A stretch of 64,000 nt of DNA. It comes from Chamaecrista fasciculata. Taxonomy: Eukaryota; Streptophyta; Magnoliopsida; Fabales; Fabaceae. The stretch lies in contig QANZ01015565.1 in the NCBI GenBank assembly GCA_003254925.1, positions 62,001 through 126,000 on the forward strand. Reading direction: 5' to 3'. Of the stretch, positions 1 to 15,099 are shown piece by piece. Under the pieces are notes generated by a model, which was given only the letters and a program-made list of their open reading frames with translations, was not told the DNA's origin and did not search any database. Numbering within the stretch: the stretch's first letter is position 1; each line of letters begins with the position of its first letter. Both the position numbers and the translations under genes were made by a program.

Positions 1-264
1 GTCCATTTCATCTTATTTTGCCACATCATAATCCTAGTCACTATGTCACGTCATACTTAATGGCTAAATATGGATGGAATTCACCAAGGGACTAACGGTG
101 GAACCTTTTGAGAAGTTATGAGACCAAAATTGCAAAAAAAAAAAAGTTATGGGACCAAAATGAAACCTTTGTCATATTTATGGGACCAAAATTGCAACAA
201 AAAAAGTTATGGGACCAAAATGAAACCTTTATCATAGTTATGGGACCAAAAGTGCACTTAAGCC
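1..264. mobile_element. Right half of a MULE-like inverted-repeat element, cut by window start
   Basis: Positions about 95-264 hold reiterated blocks (GTTATGGGACCAAAAT, CAAAATTGCAA with A-tracts) and end in AGTGCACTTAAGCC. This is the right arm of the same family seen complete at 16489-16948 and 50794-51243; the left arm would lie upstream of the window. No coding capacity. Confidence 0.6.
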
Positions 265-1387
265 TTGTATGTTTGTAACGTTTGTCCAATATTGTCCACG
301 TGTCAAGTGTAGATGCCGCGTCCTCAATTTGCAAGTTGTCGATGGCGCCAACTCAACTGACCCTTTCAGTTATTTGAAAAACGCCTTCGGTTTGCCCCCT
401 TTCACTTCACTTTCATTTCTCAAATTTTAGTCATATTATTAACTTTGTTTTAAAGTTTTTCTTGTCATTATCTTTTATTTACAATATTTGAACGGACGCA
501 AATTATCTTTTAGTCTCTTAAATTTAATTAATTTTACTTTAGCATTTGGGTAAACTGATAATACAGTTTCTAAATAATCATCAAATTGATAATTCGGTTT
601 CTAAAAAATTAAAATACATATCTAGTCCCCGAAAGACTAAAAAAGTATATTTATTAATAATTTTTATGGACTAAATAAGGTACTATTTTAATTTTCCAAG
701 GATTAAAGAGTATTCTATTTTAATCTTTCAAGGACTAAATTATGTATTTCAATCTTTCAAGGATCAAATTATTAATTCGTTGATCTTTAAATGACCGAAT
801 TATTATTTTACTCTCAGAATCTTCATTTTAAGAGGTTTATAAAATATTCTTAACTCCTAATTTTGCTAATGTATTCAAGAGAATGTTAAATTACAAAAAA
901 GATTTATTTTATTAATTTACTTTACATATAGATTCTTTATATTAATAGTGACTTAAAATTAAAAATATCAATGTTGGTTTCAAATGAATTTGTTTTTCGT
1001 CAAATAAATTAATGGTGTCAAGTTTTATCAAATAACTTGATTGTATAGAGTTTACACTTTTAATCACAAATTGTTAATAAAAATCATCCACAAATGTATC
1101 TCCAATTTTTTTATAAAGAATAAATTTTTTTCTCTTTGTTAACTCACTTATTATGATAAATATAAAAAAGAAATGATCCATTACAACTGTTCAAATTAGA
1201 AATTAATGGTATAAAGCATATGCAATCATATTTTGGGGACTAAAACAAAACTAATGTGAAAATGTGATGATCAAAACAAAACAAAAAATAATTTTAGGAC
1301 CAAAATGAAACTTATCCCATAGTTTGAGGACCAAAATAAGTATTTCACCTTTTTTCTATAAGAACATACTTGGTCTAGTTTCTTATT
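265..1387. other. Intergenic, AT-rich, degenerate transposon arms
   Basis: No gene recognised. Around 620-800 and 1230-1345 there are decayed pieces with the GGACTAAAT / GGACCAAAAT motif typical of the inverted-repeat elements in this window, but no intact termini were found. Confidence 0.5.
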
Positions 1388-2333
1388 GGGAAAAATGTAA
1401 CAAGACCCCTTAAACTTTGGGTCATTTGGAAATAAGCCCTTAAACTATCAATTTTGAAAATCAAATCCTTAAACTTTGAAGATTTATGAACTAAATCATT
1501 CCATCCATTTTTTCACTAACGGTGTTAATTATATTAGGATAAATTACACTTTAGTACCCTGTGATTTGGTCATATTCCATTTTGGTACCATGTGGTTTTA
1601 AAAGTGACATTTTGGTACCCTGAGCTTTAATTTTGTTAGAAAGTTAAAAGAAATTGGAATTTGTGGAGCTATTTTGTAATTTTAATCATAACAAATTTTG
1701 AAAACATTACATATTGACCCTCCAATATTTTCAAAAAAAATTACAAATAGGTCCCTGGATACATATTATCCAGGGACTAAAATGAAAACTATAAAACCTT
1801 TTTGGGGTCAAAACATAATATTTGAAAAATGTAGGACAAAAGATAGAATTAAAAAAAAGTCCCAATTCTGGAAAATTTGTGCAATCTAGTCATATTAAGA
1901 TCTAAAATTGTGTTTTTAAGGACTGTTTTGGAGATATTTAAATATTTATGGGTTTTTAGTAATTTAAACCTCTTTTTTCTGCATTAAAATTGCCTTTAAT
2001 CTCTCAAATATTGTTAAAATTATAAAATAGCCCAAAAAATGTCAATTTCTGTTAATTTTCTAACGAAATTAATGCTTAGGGTACCAAAGTGTTAACAAAG
2101 AATACCACAGAGTACTAGAATGTCACTTTTAAAACCACAAGGTACCAAAGTGGAATATGACCAAACCACATGGTACCAAAATGTAATTTATCCTAATAAC
2201 AATTAACACTGTTAGTAAAAAAAATGGATGGAAGGATCTAATTCCTAAATCTTCAAAGTTTAAGGATTTGATTTTGAAAATTGCTAGTTTAGGGGCCTAC
2301 TTCTAAATTATGGGGTCTCGTTACATTTTTCCC
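1388..2333. mobile_element. MULE-like foldback element with compound inverted arms
   Basis: The termini are GGGAAAAATGTAACAAG at the left and its approximate complement ending TTACATTTTTCCC at the right. The flanks are TTTCTTATT (1379-1387) and TTTCATATT (2334-2342), a 9-bp target-site duplication with one mismatch. Inside lies a second inverted pair (1537-about 1640 and about 2070-2193) that begins GGATAAATTACACTTT and carries TTTGGTACC blocks, a family that also occurs alone at 45684-46730. Inverted symmetry runs across the junction between the two pairs, so the arms may be one compound terminal repeat and not a nested insertion. Confidence 0.65.
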
Positions 2334-2567
2334 TTTCATATTTATTATTTAACCTTAGCTTGTAATGTGCACATTATATGAATTGATTTTAGTAATATCT
2401 TGCTATTATCATCCATAAATATTTTGAACACCTACCCAGCTATCCATCCATTCGTTTTAGGACAACTTACAAGCCCTATTGCTTGACCCAAAAAAGAAAA
2501 GGCCCTATTCTGATTGAGAGTATCTATTTTATATCATTATTACAAAAATGAAACATTACAACAACAA

Positions 2568-2639
2568 GCGTTTGTAGTCCAACGGTTAGGATAATTGCCT
2601 TCCAAGCAATAGACCCGGGTTCGACTCCCGGCAAACGCA
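2568..2639 (+). tRNA. tRNA-Gly (anticodon UCC)
   Basis: A 72-nt cloverleaf. The acceptor stem pairs GCGTTTG with CAAACGC and the discriminator base is A. The D-loop contains AACGGTTAGGA. The anticodon stem ATTGC/GCAAT encloses loop CTTCCAA with anticodon TCC at 2601-2603. The T-arm is CCGGGTTCGACTCCCGG. There is no intron, and CCA is not encoded, as expected for a nuclear plant tRNA. It is intact and close to the usual plant tRNA-Gly(UCC). Confidence 0.96.
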
Positions 2640-2642
2640 TCC

Positions 2643-2647
2643 TTTTT
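2643..2647 (+). terminator. RNA polymerase III T-run after tRNA-Gly
   Basis: A run of five T starts four bases after the tRNA 3' end, with another TTTTT a few bases further on. This is the normal Pol III stop signal. Confidence 0.7.
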
Positions 2648-2649
2648 GG

Positions 2650-3767
2650 TTACTTTTTCAGTACTGTATTAATATTACTATATTAGGAAAGGAATGCTTC
2701 ACTTCAGGAATATATGTTTCATATTAACCATTTTTTAAATAATAAAATGCAAGTTATTCAGTTTAAAAGTTAAAACAACAAGTCAAAAGTATTAAGTATT
2801 AACCTATTATTATTTAATAGCTGTAGATAACTATATGTCTTGCACATAAATGTATAGCAAATTATTATTTTTTTGGGCCTGAATAAATATATAGCAAATT
2901 GAGTGTGAAGATAGCTAGCCAGAACGAAACCCCCGAAGCATTTAATGAGAAGAGAGTACGTTACTTACGTTGAATTTGAATTGGGCGCAAAAGAACAAAA
3001 AGCTTTTGCCGTCCATCCCTGATAACCAGCAGAAACGTCTCCTCCTCAATATTTCATTACTGTATGTCCGTTGCCTTTACTTAATTCTGCACTCTCTATC
3101 TTCTACTTCATGAATAATTCTCCACCACTATGCTACTACTTTGTATAGTAGTACTATATATATATATATTCTCAGTTTTATGGAGAAATGGTTCTCTTTA
3201 TATATTTTGTTGAAACTTGAAAACGCAAACCATATATTCAATCACACTCACTAGTCACTTCACTAGTAATTAAACATTACTAATAATCAAAGAACGGTCG
3301 TACGTCAAGCCAACAACATTATGCCTTCATTGAAGAAATGCATACATGTCCAATATTCAACGGCACAATATCTAATGATCGATGATAACTACCAACTCTA
3401 ACTTACCTATGTACGTCTTGAGTTATCTCTTATGAAATGAATTAAGAAGCAGAGAGTTAATTAATTCACAGTACTAGCTAAATATATAGGAGAATGAAGA
3501 TGGTTTTGCATTGATTCTGTTAATTATTAAGATGTGCAATGACAAACACGTACATATACATAGGTACATACATACGATATAGTAATTAAGAGAGTAAAAA
3601 TCAACACATTATACATACACAAGATGAATGAATAATGCATTGAACGAAACCTCCCTCAAATTTGCCACTGCACTACCAGGAAAGGAGAGAGAGAAAGCAA
3701 TAGTGTGTGTTTGTCCCTCTTTAGGGAATAATTGTTGTCATTAATAATAATTGATTGATTGATTGAT
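2650..3767. other. Intergenic and probable 3' flank of the minus-strand gene
   Basis: AT-rich, with TA repeats near 3157-3170 and GATT repeats near 3751-3768. No gene recognised. The stretch just above 3640 is probably 3' UTR of the gene ending at 3768. Confidence 0.4.
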
Positions 3768-4589
3768 TCAGTCACGATTCTCGTACTTGCGAGCCCATAT
3801 ATGTTTGCCATTAATCTTAAACTTGGAAATTCTTTTCCCCATGAGAATCCTATCCACAGTGTGCACACCATCCACCACCATAGTCGCAAACAGAGGCTGG
3901 TCGTTTCCCAAAGTGTCCGTCTCTCCCATGTTTATACTCTCCACGCTTGATTCTCCAAATTTCCCATTAAACAACTCAATCACCTCCTCACACGTCACCC
4001 TAAACCCCCTAGAAAAAGTCAAAAACATCGTCCTATCCTCTTCCGACACCTCATCCGACGGCCTCCTCGTCCACGTCATACCCCTCCTCTCCCACGCAGC
4101 TTCCTCCAACCCCCCAAACAACGGGTGTGGAAAGCCCGGTACCACCAGGCTCGGGCCTGGGCCTGGGCTTGGGCCCAAGACTCTGTGGAGGATGTCGGAG
4201 AAAATGCGGATGGAGAGGTTGTTGAGGACGGATTTGATGCCGGCGATGGCGGTGAAGCGACGGAGGTGGAAGAGGTGGAGGGAGATGTGTTTACGGAGGA
4301 GTGAGGCGGAGATAGGAAGGCCTCCGTTTTTGGGGATTTCAGGGGATTCTTCACTAAGACAAAGGAGGCAAGATTGGGCTTCATTGGCTATGGCGTTCAG
4401 AAGAGGACAAGGGAGGGATGGGATTTGAGGGATGAGGTTAGGGTACCCTACGTTTTCGAGCCAAAGCCATAAAGTCATGATCAAGAGGCATTGGGAAGGG
4501 TCGAGTCCTAGTTTCAGAAGCAAGCAACAGAAGACTTCACGGTCTAATTTGTGGAAAACCCGAATCTCTTGGTCTGAAATGAGGACCAT
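3768..4589 (-). CDS. Uncharacterised plant protein with C-terminal RRM-like region
   Basis: A single-exon frame of 273 aa if translation starts at the Met at 4589 (MVLISDQEIRVFHKL). In-frame Met codons also exist at 4616 and 4745; the extension upstream of 4616 is low-complexity (TA and CA repeats) and looks like 5' UTR. I recognise the overall pattern from an unnamed plant family. The N-terminal half is helical, including LGLDPSQCLLIMTLWLWLEN. The last roughly 90 residues alternate like an RNA-recognition motif: MFLTFSRGF as a first strand, then an acidic helix (CEEVIELFNGKFG), QPLFATMVV, and a closing KINGKHIWARKY. A Pro/Gly-rich linker (GPSPGPGPS) joins the halves. RNA binding is an inference from the fold-like pattern; classical RNP aromatic residues are weak. 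Function unknown. Confidence 0.75.
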   Translation of the reverse strand: MVLISDQEIRVFHKLDREVFCCLLLKLGLDPSQCLLIMTLWLWLENVGYPNLIPQIPSLPCPLLNAIANEAQSCLLCLSEESPEIPKNGGLPISASLLRKHISLHLFHLRRFTAIAGIKSVLNNLSIRIFSDILHRVLGPSPGPGPSLVVPGFPHPLFGGLEEAAWERRGMTWTRRPSDEVSEEDRTMFLTFSRGFRVTCEEVIELFNGKFGESSVESINMGETDTLGNDQPLFATMVVDGVHTVDRILMGKRISKFKINGKHIWARKYENRD

Positions 4590-4619
4590 TTTGTACCTTT
4601 CTTGTGGGACATACATACT

Positions 4620-4680
4620 CAGTACACACACATATATGGGTATATATATATATATACATATGTCTGTGTGTGTGTGTTGG
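4620..4680. repeat. TA/CA dinucleotide microsatellite
   Basis: Consecutive CACACA, TATATATATATA and GTGTGTGTG runs lie just upstream of the minus-strand gene that starts at 4589, within its probable 5' leader. Confidence 0.8.
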
Positions 4681-4789
4681 GTGTATGTGGAGTGGACCCA
4701 AGGGAGTGAGAAACAAACTGAATTAATGAAAGGGAATGAATGCATCTGGGGTAGTGATTATAATTTATGGAGTGGGATTAAATGAGTGT

Positions 4790-7030
4790 AGATCACCATT
4801 ATCAGCTTTATTAATTATGGCCTTTTCAATCAATGCTTTTGCTTTCAATGAATAGAACTTGATCAATTTGGATCCTTATAGTACTTTAAGGGTGTAGTGC
4901 TGAGAGAGAAATGAATAAAGTAAAGAAAGAAAATGTCATTAAGACATACTTTCTCTCTCTACTTATTTCTTTCTCTCACCTATAGTGCCATAGAGAATGC
5001 AAATTAACATTCAATATCCTACACATTTCATTTTCTCCCCCCCGAGCCCACTCAATTTCAGCACTTTTTTCTTTAATTTCTGACTTAAGATATGCTCTTA
5101 ATTATGCCATTAACTCAGAATCCCTCCCCATCAATATTATAGATTTATATGTTAAACATCAAAAAAGAAAGGCTAAATTGCCATATTGCATAATAGGGTA
5201 ATTCTATCGTGTCGCCCTCTCATCCGTTAGATCATATATTTCCATATCAAGATATGAGTAAAATTTAGACACGTCTCAAGATGGAAATATAATGTATGAT
5301 CTAACGGATGAGATGACGATTGTCTCTTTTTATGCTTGCCTTACATCATATAAATTTATCGGGTTTTCACGATTTAAATAGAGACACATGTCCTCAGAAG
5401 TATAGATACTTCATTTTGAGATAATGCCATTGTGCTGGACACATAGACACATAGTCATGTCACACCCGTACGACATATTTATACAAAACATTTGCATAAG
5501 TTTTAAATTATGTAATGATTTTTTTAATGATTTTCACTAGCAAAAGATAGAAAATATAACACATATCACATATAACATGAATAAATCTTGTAAATTTAAA
5601 GTTTTCATCAAGATTTATAAATATTTTATAATCTACTATTTGACTGAAATATATACATAAATACATGTTGTGTCATGTTATATTATATAATTTTAAGAAT
5701 TTAATATATTAATATATCTATATATGTGTTGTATCGTGTCTCGTAATTATATCAGTAACTATATAGTATAGCATGTGTCTGATATAGTAAAACTTCATCA
5801 AAATGAACTTCATGAATTATTTACGTATCTTGTCCAATGAAACTAGATTTTACTTAATATTAAAATCTGTTCAAGAACCCAAGAAGATGGATAAATATAT
5901 TGAAATATAAACTATTGAGAAGTGCATTTAAGCCATCTACAAATTCGTTTTCTATCAAACTCGCATGTGAACTCAGAAACTCGCATTAAAAACAATACTC
6001 TTTCCGATTTTATATATTTGATGTTTTGAAGAACATTGATCTTTTGGAAAACAATACTCCTCCCGTAGAAGCATTAAAAATACTATTGATTTCAGAAATG
6101 GAAACAGTTTTCCAACGTGGCAATTCAGAAGCAACGTTCGACCAAAACAAATTCATAACAAAGTGGAGGTAGTAGGAGTGAGTGGGAGTGAAAGCAGACC
6201 ATGAAACAAGGACGCAATGACGTCAACAGACAAATCATTAAATGGAACACTGATGTCAGCTTTGCTAAAGTCATACTGTAACTGTAACCGAAGCTTATTC
6301 TAATATTCTAATAATATTGTGATACCATTGTTTTCTTTTTTTAACCAAAAATATTAAGCACACTAAATGCTCCAATTTATTATGATCTGACTTTATTTGA
6401 GTATTAATAATGCTTGGATAAAAAAAATATATTAATAATGCCATAATGGAACGTCTGCTTCCCAAAATTTGACCTTTTTTATTATTTTTTTTTCTATCGT
6501 CTTACATTTACTGAAAAATTATTGAGCTTGGAGCTCCATCAAGTCATGTCCAAAATATATTCAGGCGTCCTAACATTACAAATTAGTGAACTTACGTGCA
6601 ATTTGATGGTTTAGCCAATTATTTACACCCTTGTTAGATGGTACTAGACCAATCTGAAGTTACTAGCCTTCGCAATTGGATTAATAAAACAGGTGGCAAT
6701 TAGAGTTAACAGATTCCAGAGAGGAAAAAAAAATGTAAATACGCAAGTAATGTTCTAGCATAATTAGTACGAATCCGTCATTTATTTTTCAAAAGGGGTA
6801 ACACTTGAGCCTTACAGTTGGATAAGTTACACTGCTTCTTCGTGCCTACACTCCAAAACTAATCGAGTGTAAGAAGCAGAATCGTATAAATATTTAAAAT
6901 TATAAATAATAAATAATATATAATAATTATAGATATTGTAAAATCATATAAAAATATAATTAAAAAATAAATTGATGAAAATGTAGTTGAAATTTGTATT
7001 AAAAAAAACATATATTCAAAATGTAAGAAA
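4790..7030. other. Intergenic, AT-rich, with MITE-like remnants
   Basis: No gene recognised. It contains a hairpin at about 5204-5330 (listed separately). Positions 5420-5790 hold a degenerate repeat with GACACATAG and ACGACATATTTATA motifs, resembling the repeats at 20560-20890 and 39060-39412. Confidence 0.4.
5204..5330. repeat. Short hairpin repeat (MITE-like)
   Basis: CTCATCCGTTAGATCATA near 5220 is matched in inverted orientation by TATGATCTAACGGATGAG near 5295, with further pairing of ATATTTCCAT to ATGGAAATAT inside, giving a hairpin of about 100 bp. Confidence 0.6.
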
Positions 7031-7477
7031 GTATTACACTAAACTTATATATATTAAAGAAAAACGCTTCCATACATACAAAACAGATTTTGAACATTTA
7101 TAAATAGTTCCGGGGCCCGTTGTCAGGGCCAATCCACGCACCAAAATATTAAGAATGAAACCAGGTATCCGAATAAGCCATACTTTAAAACTAAATAGTT
7201 TCAAACACGAGAGGTTAATGGAAAAAGTAGCTCCCAAGACAAAATCTACATAACATAATACAAAACACAGCAAATGAAACCCCATAAATTTATAAGACAT
7301 AATACGGCACAAAGTCTTTATGCTGATAAACCTCAGTCTTGCCAGTCAAACTATAAGGTCTCACATCACTGTGGATCATCCGTGGCTTATAAAAAGCCAT
7401 GCGTTGCTACTTGCTAATATGGGCTGCATTACCCTACTAACACCATCCAAGCAAATAGAGTTTTGTTCAACATACGA

Positions 7478-11684
<4,207 letters not shown>

Positions 11685-11687
11685 ATT

Positions 11688-11845
11688 CTGCAAATACAAC
11701 CAAGGTAGATCAAGTTAATCAAACCAGGGCTTTGAATTTACAAATTCAAATACAGAACTAAAACCAGGGTTTAAAACCTAAAAACCTAAATCTCCGGGAA
11801 GAGAGGAAAATCTAGGGCTAGAGCTTTAGAATAGAGGGACAATAC
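11688..11845 (-). other. 5'-UTR intron of the UAP56-type helicase
   Basis: On the minus strand the donor is CAG|GTATTG at 11845 and the acceptor TTTGCAG is at 11688, leaving AAT before the start codon. The leader exon continues upstream to roughly 12050. Inferred from splice consensus only. Confidence 0.6.
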
Positions 11846-12396
11846 CTGCTAATAGATTTGGATGAAAAGCTACAATTAGGGTAAGGGTTCAAAGAGTCTG
11901 CAAGTGAAATTCGTTAGCTGAAATAGTATTGGGGAAAAAATAAACTTCAGAGAGAGGAAACCTCCTCAAGAGAGTAAACGAACGTGCAGCCTCGTGAGTG
12001 ACTGAATAGGGTTACGACACAGAATTGGAGGACTTGTATAGGCAGAAGAGATACAATAATTGTTTTTTTTTTCTGTTTTAGAAGAAAAATATCCAAAGGA
12101 TTAAAAGCCCAGTCGTTTCTTTTTTTTTTTTTTCCTAATATCCCAAACGTCCAAATTGTTAGTCCAACCCATTAAGAACCCAACAAAAAAACCCAAATAT
12201 TTAAACAAAACATTTTAATTTTTAAGAAGTCAATTTATTGTCTTTCCCCTCTCCATCAATTCTTCAATTGGTTTTGTATAAAAAAAAAATACAAAAAAAA
12301 AAAGCTAAAGTACATAATTCTATTAGAATTTTAGTTATTGTGTAAAATATTCTCATTAATTCAAAGCAATGAGTTATGTTTGATTAGTTGAAGTTG

Positions 12397-13320
12397 TCAT
12401 GAGATTAAATCAAAGGCCAAAATTGTTTTATATAACTTTTTGCTTTTTAGTTCTAGAACCACTTTCAAGCCTAATTTGACCTTATTTGTTGACAGTTCCA
12501 ATTGAATAAAAAAAGATTCGTCAAGAGTAACACATATCTTCAAACTTGTCGCAATCAGACATAAAATGAGACACATATAACCAACTTCACTTGTTTGACT
12601 ATGAAATGAATGGTCCACTTTCAAAACCCAATTTGATTTTGTTTGTTAACGATCCCAACTAAACAAAGAAAAGACTTGTCAACGATAACACGTGGCTCCA
12701 AATTTGTTGCAATTGAACTTAAAACGAAAGAAATATGATCACATTTAGTCATCGGGACCAAAGAGTGAAACTTTTGAAAAAGATATAAGACCAAACTCAC
12801 AAAAAAAAACAAGAAGAATAAAAGGTTAGATTGCAACTCATTTGAGATCATCAACAAATGAAGTCAAATTGAGATCATAAGTGATTTTCGATAATTTTCT
12901 GCCTTTTTGTTCCATAATTACTTTTGGGTCTAATTTGTCCTCATTTGCATACGGTTTCAATTGAACACGGAAAATATTCGTCAAGGGTAACACATAACTC
13001 CAAACTCGTTGTAATTAGGCTTGAAACAAGAGAAATATTACCAACTTCACTCATGCGACTATGAAATGAGCGGCCACTTGTGAAGCCCAATTTGACTTTT
13101 TTTTGCTACAACTGTAACTAAACAAAGAAATGACTCGTCAATAATAACCCGCGACTTCAAATTCATTACAATAAGACTTAAAACGAAAAATATATAACAA
13201 CATTTAGTCATTGGGACTAAGAAGTGAAACTTTTAGAAAAGATATAAGACTAACATTACAAGAAAAAAAAATAAAGGGTTTGATTGCAACTTATTTATGG
13301 GACCAAATTATACTTTGACC
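12397..13320. repeat. Two diverged tandem copies of a ~460-bp repeat unit
   Basis: Blocks recur about 460 bp apart: for example ACATTTAGTCATCGGGACC near 12742 and ACATTTAGTCATTGGGACT near 13200, and TTCGTCAAGAGTAACACAT near 12517 and TTCGTCAAGGGTAACACAT near 12978. Each unit is itself built of two related halves. The end (GGGACCAAATTATACTTTGACC) resembles the arms of the MULE-like elements. Small frames in this region run through the repeat and are not credible genes. Confidence 0.65.
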
Positions 13321-13622
13321 AATATTTTAACAAAGAGAGTCATGACACAAAATTAAAAATTATTGAGATTCTTTTGTATAGCAACCAAAGTTTAAAGGTA
13401 GTTTTCTGCATCTTATCCTTAAAAATACTTCAGTGAAATTAATTATCAAATTTAAGAGCACATATAGTATCCTTACATTCTTACTAGAAAAATCAACTAG
13501 AGAGAATCAGGCAAAAAAAAACTAGAGAGAGGTGCAAAGGGACATAAAATATCAAATTTAAGAGCAAATGACTTGGTTATTGTAAAGGGACCATGGCATA
13601 ACATAAGATATTACTGTGAGCA

Positions 13623-14594
13623 CTAATGTGTGTGTATGAAGTGGGTCATTTGGGTTTGAAGCAGACGAGTGGATTCAGATTCAGGATAGAACACATGAAA
13701 TACATGACCTTCTTCTTCAGCTTCCACAAGTTTCACTTCCTTCACTCCTTTTTTCTTCAGAAACTCCACATACATCACTCCTCTGTCTTTCAAAAAATCC
13801 TTACCAGCCACATACACTTCAACTGCCGGAAAATCACACCAATCATCATCATCATCTTCACTACACATTTTTCCCCCAATTTCAAAATTACATCCATAGT
13901 AATCACGATTCCATCCTTCCGGTATACTCAACCTCCAGAACATATCGTTCATTCTCACATCTTCTGCTGATTCCTCTGCTTCCTCTTTCTCCGTCCTCTT
14001 CTCGCTTCCGAAATAAGGATGAATCGGTAAAATCCCTCTGATTCTCACCTCATCGATCTTCTGATGAATCGATTTCACCGCCACGTGGTGCGCGATGTTC
14101 CCGCCGGCGCTGTCGCCGGCCAGAAACACGCGGGAAAGATCGGCTCGCCGGAGCCACGGCTCAGATCCGGCTTGATCGTGAAGCCATTGGAGCGAGGCGT
14201 AGCAATCTTCGTAAGCCGTGGGAAGCCGATGCTCTGGAGCGAGACGGTAGTCGATGGAGAGAACGATGGATTGAGAGGAAATTGAGAAATCGGCTAGGAA
14301 TTTGTGGTAGCCGAGCCATGTGGTGGAGCCGATGCAGAAGCCGCCGCCATGGAAGTAGATCAAGACGGGAAGTGATGGTGGTGATGATGATGACGTGGAG
14401 GAGAGAGAATGATGATGATGAGGGAGGAAGATTCTTGCGGTTAAGGGTTTTGAAGGATGGATGATGACGTCCTTGTAATCGTAGCCGTTGGATGGAGGAT
14501 GTGTAGAAGGAAGGGCGATTTCAGGTGAAAAGCGTTTCACGGAACCGTTGGAATAGACTTGAAGGAAACCTGGTGCTTCTGCTATTAACGACAT
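13623..14594 (-). CDS. Plant carboxylesterase, GID1-like / HSL family (CXE)
   Basis: An intronless alpha/beta-hydrolase of 323 aa, the usual length for plant CXE proteins, which hydrolyse carboxylic esters of small metabolites. The oxyanion-hole motif HGGG is at residues 82-85, in YFHGGGFCIGS. The nucleophile elbow GDSAGG gives catalytic Ser162. The likely acid is Asp266 in GKDFLKDR, and the catalytic His297 is in GHVFHVF. YRLAPEHRLP (116-125) is the family signature. Because the catalytic His is present, this is an enzyme and not a GID1 gibberellin receptor, where that residue is replaced. Two low-complexity inserts are visible: a His/Ser run at 59-72 and an Asp run at 247-251. The first Met gives a family-like N-terminus; no signal peptide is seen. 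Substrate cannot be deduced. Confidence 0.93.
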   Translation of the reverse strand: MSLIAEAPGFLQVYSNGSVKRFSPEIALPSTHPPSNGYDYKDVIIHPSKPLTARIFLPHHHHSLSSTSSSSPPSLPVLIYFHGGGFCIGSTTWLGYHKFLADFSISSQSIVLSIDYRLAPEHRLPTAYEDCYASLQWLHDQAGSEPWLRRADLSRVFLAGDSAGGNIAHHVAVKSIHQKIDEVRIRGILPIHPYFGSEKRTEKEEAEESAEDVRMNDMFWRLSIPEGWNRDYYGCNFEIGGKMCSEDDDDDWCDFPAVEVYVAGKDFLKDRGVMYVEFLKKKGVKEVKLVEAEEEGHVFHVFYPESESTRLLQTQMTHFIHTH

Positions 14595-14672
14595 TTTTGG
14601 AATTTTGCTGTGATTTTTGAATTAGATGAGATGAAGATGATGATGATCGAGTTTTCATTCTGAGAGTGGAGA

Positions 14673-14679
14673 TTATATA
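14673..14679 (-). promoter_or_regulatory. TATA box of the carboxylesterase gene
   Basis: On the minus strand the sequence reads TATATAATC, about 80 bp upstream of the start codon at 14594, a normal distance for a short plant 5' leader. Confidence 0.6.
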
Positions 14680-14774
14680 TGCAGTCATGGACAGGTTTAT
14701 TAGAGATGAATGTGTATATAAATTCAGAAATTCTTGGCGTTGCCCAAGAAGTAGATAACGTACGTTTGGTTCGT

Positions 14775-15014
14775 TCATCATGTAAATCTCATTATGGACT
14801 TTAATATCATATGTAGAAGTTAGAACTTACTTGAATTCTGCTTCCTAATTTACTAAAAAAACCACGATGTTTTTGTAAAAAGAAAATATGATACTCATCA
14901 TGTAAATCTCATTATGGACTTTAATATCATATGTAGAAGTTAGAACTTACTTGAATTCTGCTTCCTAATTTACTAAAAAAACCACGATGTTTTTGTAAAA
15001 AGAAAATATGATAC
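14775..15014. repeat. Perfect 120-bp tandem duplication
   Basis: Bases 14775-14894 and 14895-15014 are identical over the whole 120-bp unit. Identity stops abruptly on both sides. The second copy abuts the tRNA-Arg gene and includes its Pol III T-runs. It has no open reading frame. It is either a very recent slippage or unequal-exchange event, or an assembly artefact. Confidence 0.95.
14997..15006 (-). terminator. Pol III T-runs after tRNA-Arg
   Basis: Reading the minus strand past the tRNA 3' end gives TTTTCTTTTT, a T4 and a T5 run about 15-25 bases downstream. Both lie inside the duplicated 120-bp unit. Confidence 0.6.
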
Positions 15015-15020
15015 TAGTGT

Positions 15021-15093
15021 CGCGCCAGGTAGGGGTCGAACCTACGACTTTCTGCTTAGGAAACAGACGCTCTATCCACTGAGCTACAGGCGC
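15021..15093 (-). tRNA. tRNA-Arg (anticodon CCU)
   Basis: A 73-nt cloverleaf on the minus strand. The acceptor strands are GCGCCTG and CTGGCGC with one mismatch, and the discriminator is G. The D-loop contains AGCTCAGTGGATAGAGC. The anticodon stem TCTGT/GCAGA holds loop TTCCTAA with anticodon CCT (complement of 15058-15060). The T-arm is GTAGGTTCGACCCCTAC. There is no intron. It agrees with plant nuclear tRNA-Arg(CCU). Confidence 0.95.
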
Positions 15094-15099
15094 TTTAAT

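Noticed and set aside
3763-4428. 221-aa plus-strand frame
   Set aside because: It is antisense to the minus-strand gene, whose protein has the recognisable conserved pattern.
12397-12857. Two minus-strand frames of 75 and 78 aa
   Set aside because: Both lie in the tandem repeat and are not conserved between its two copies.
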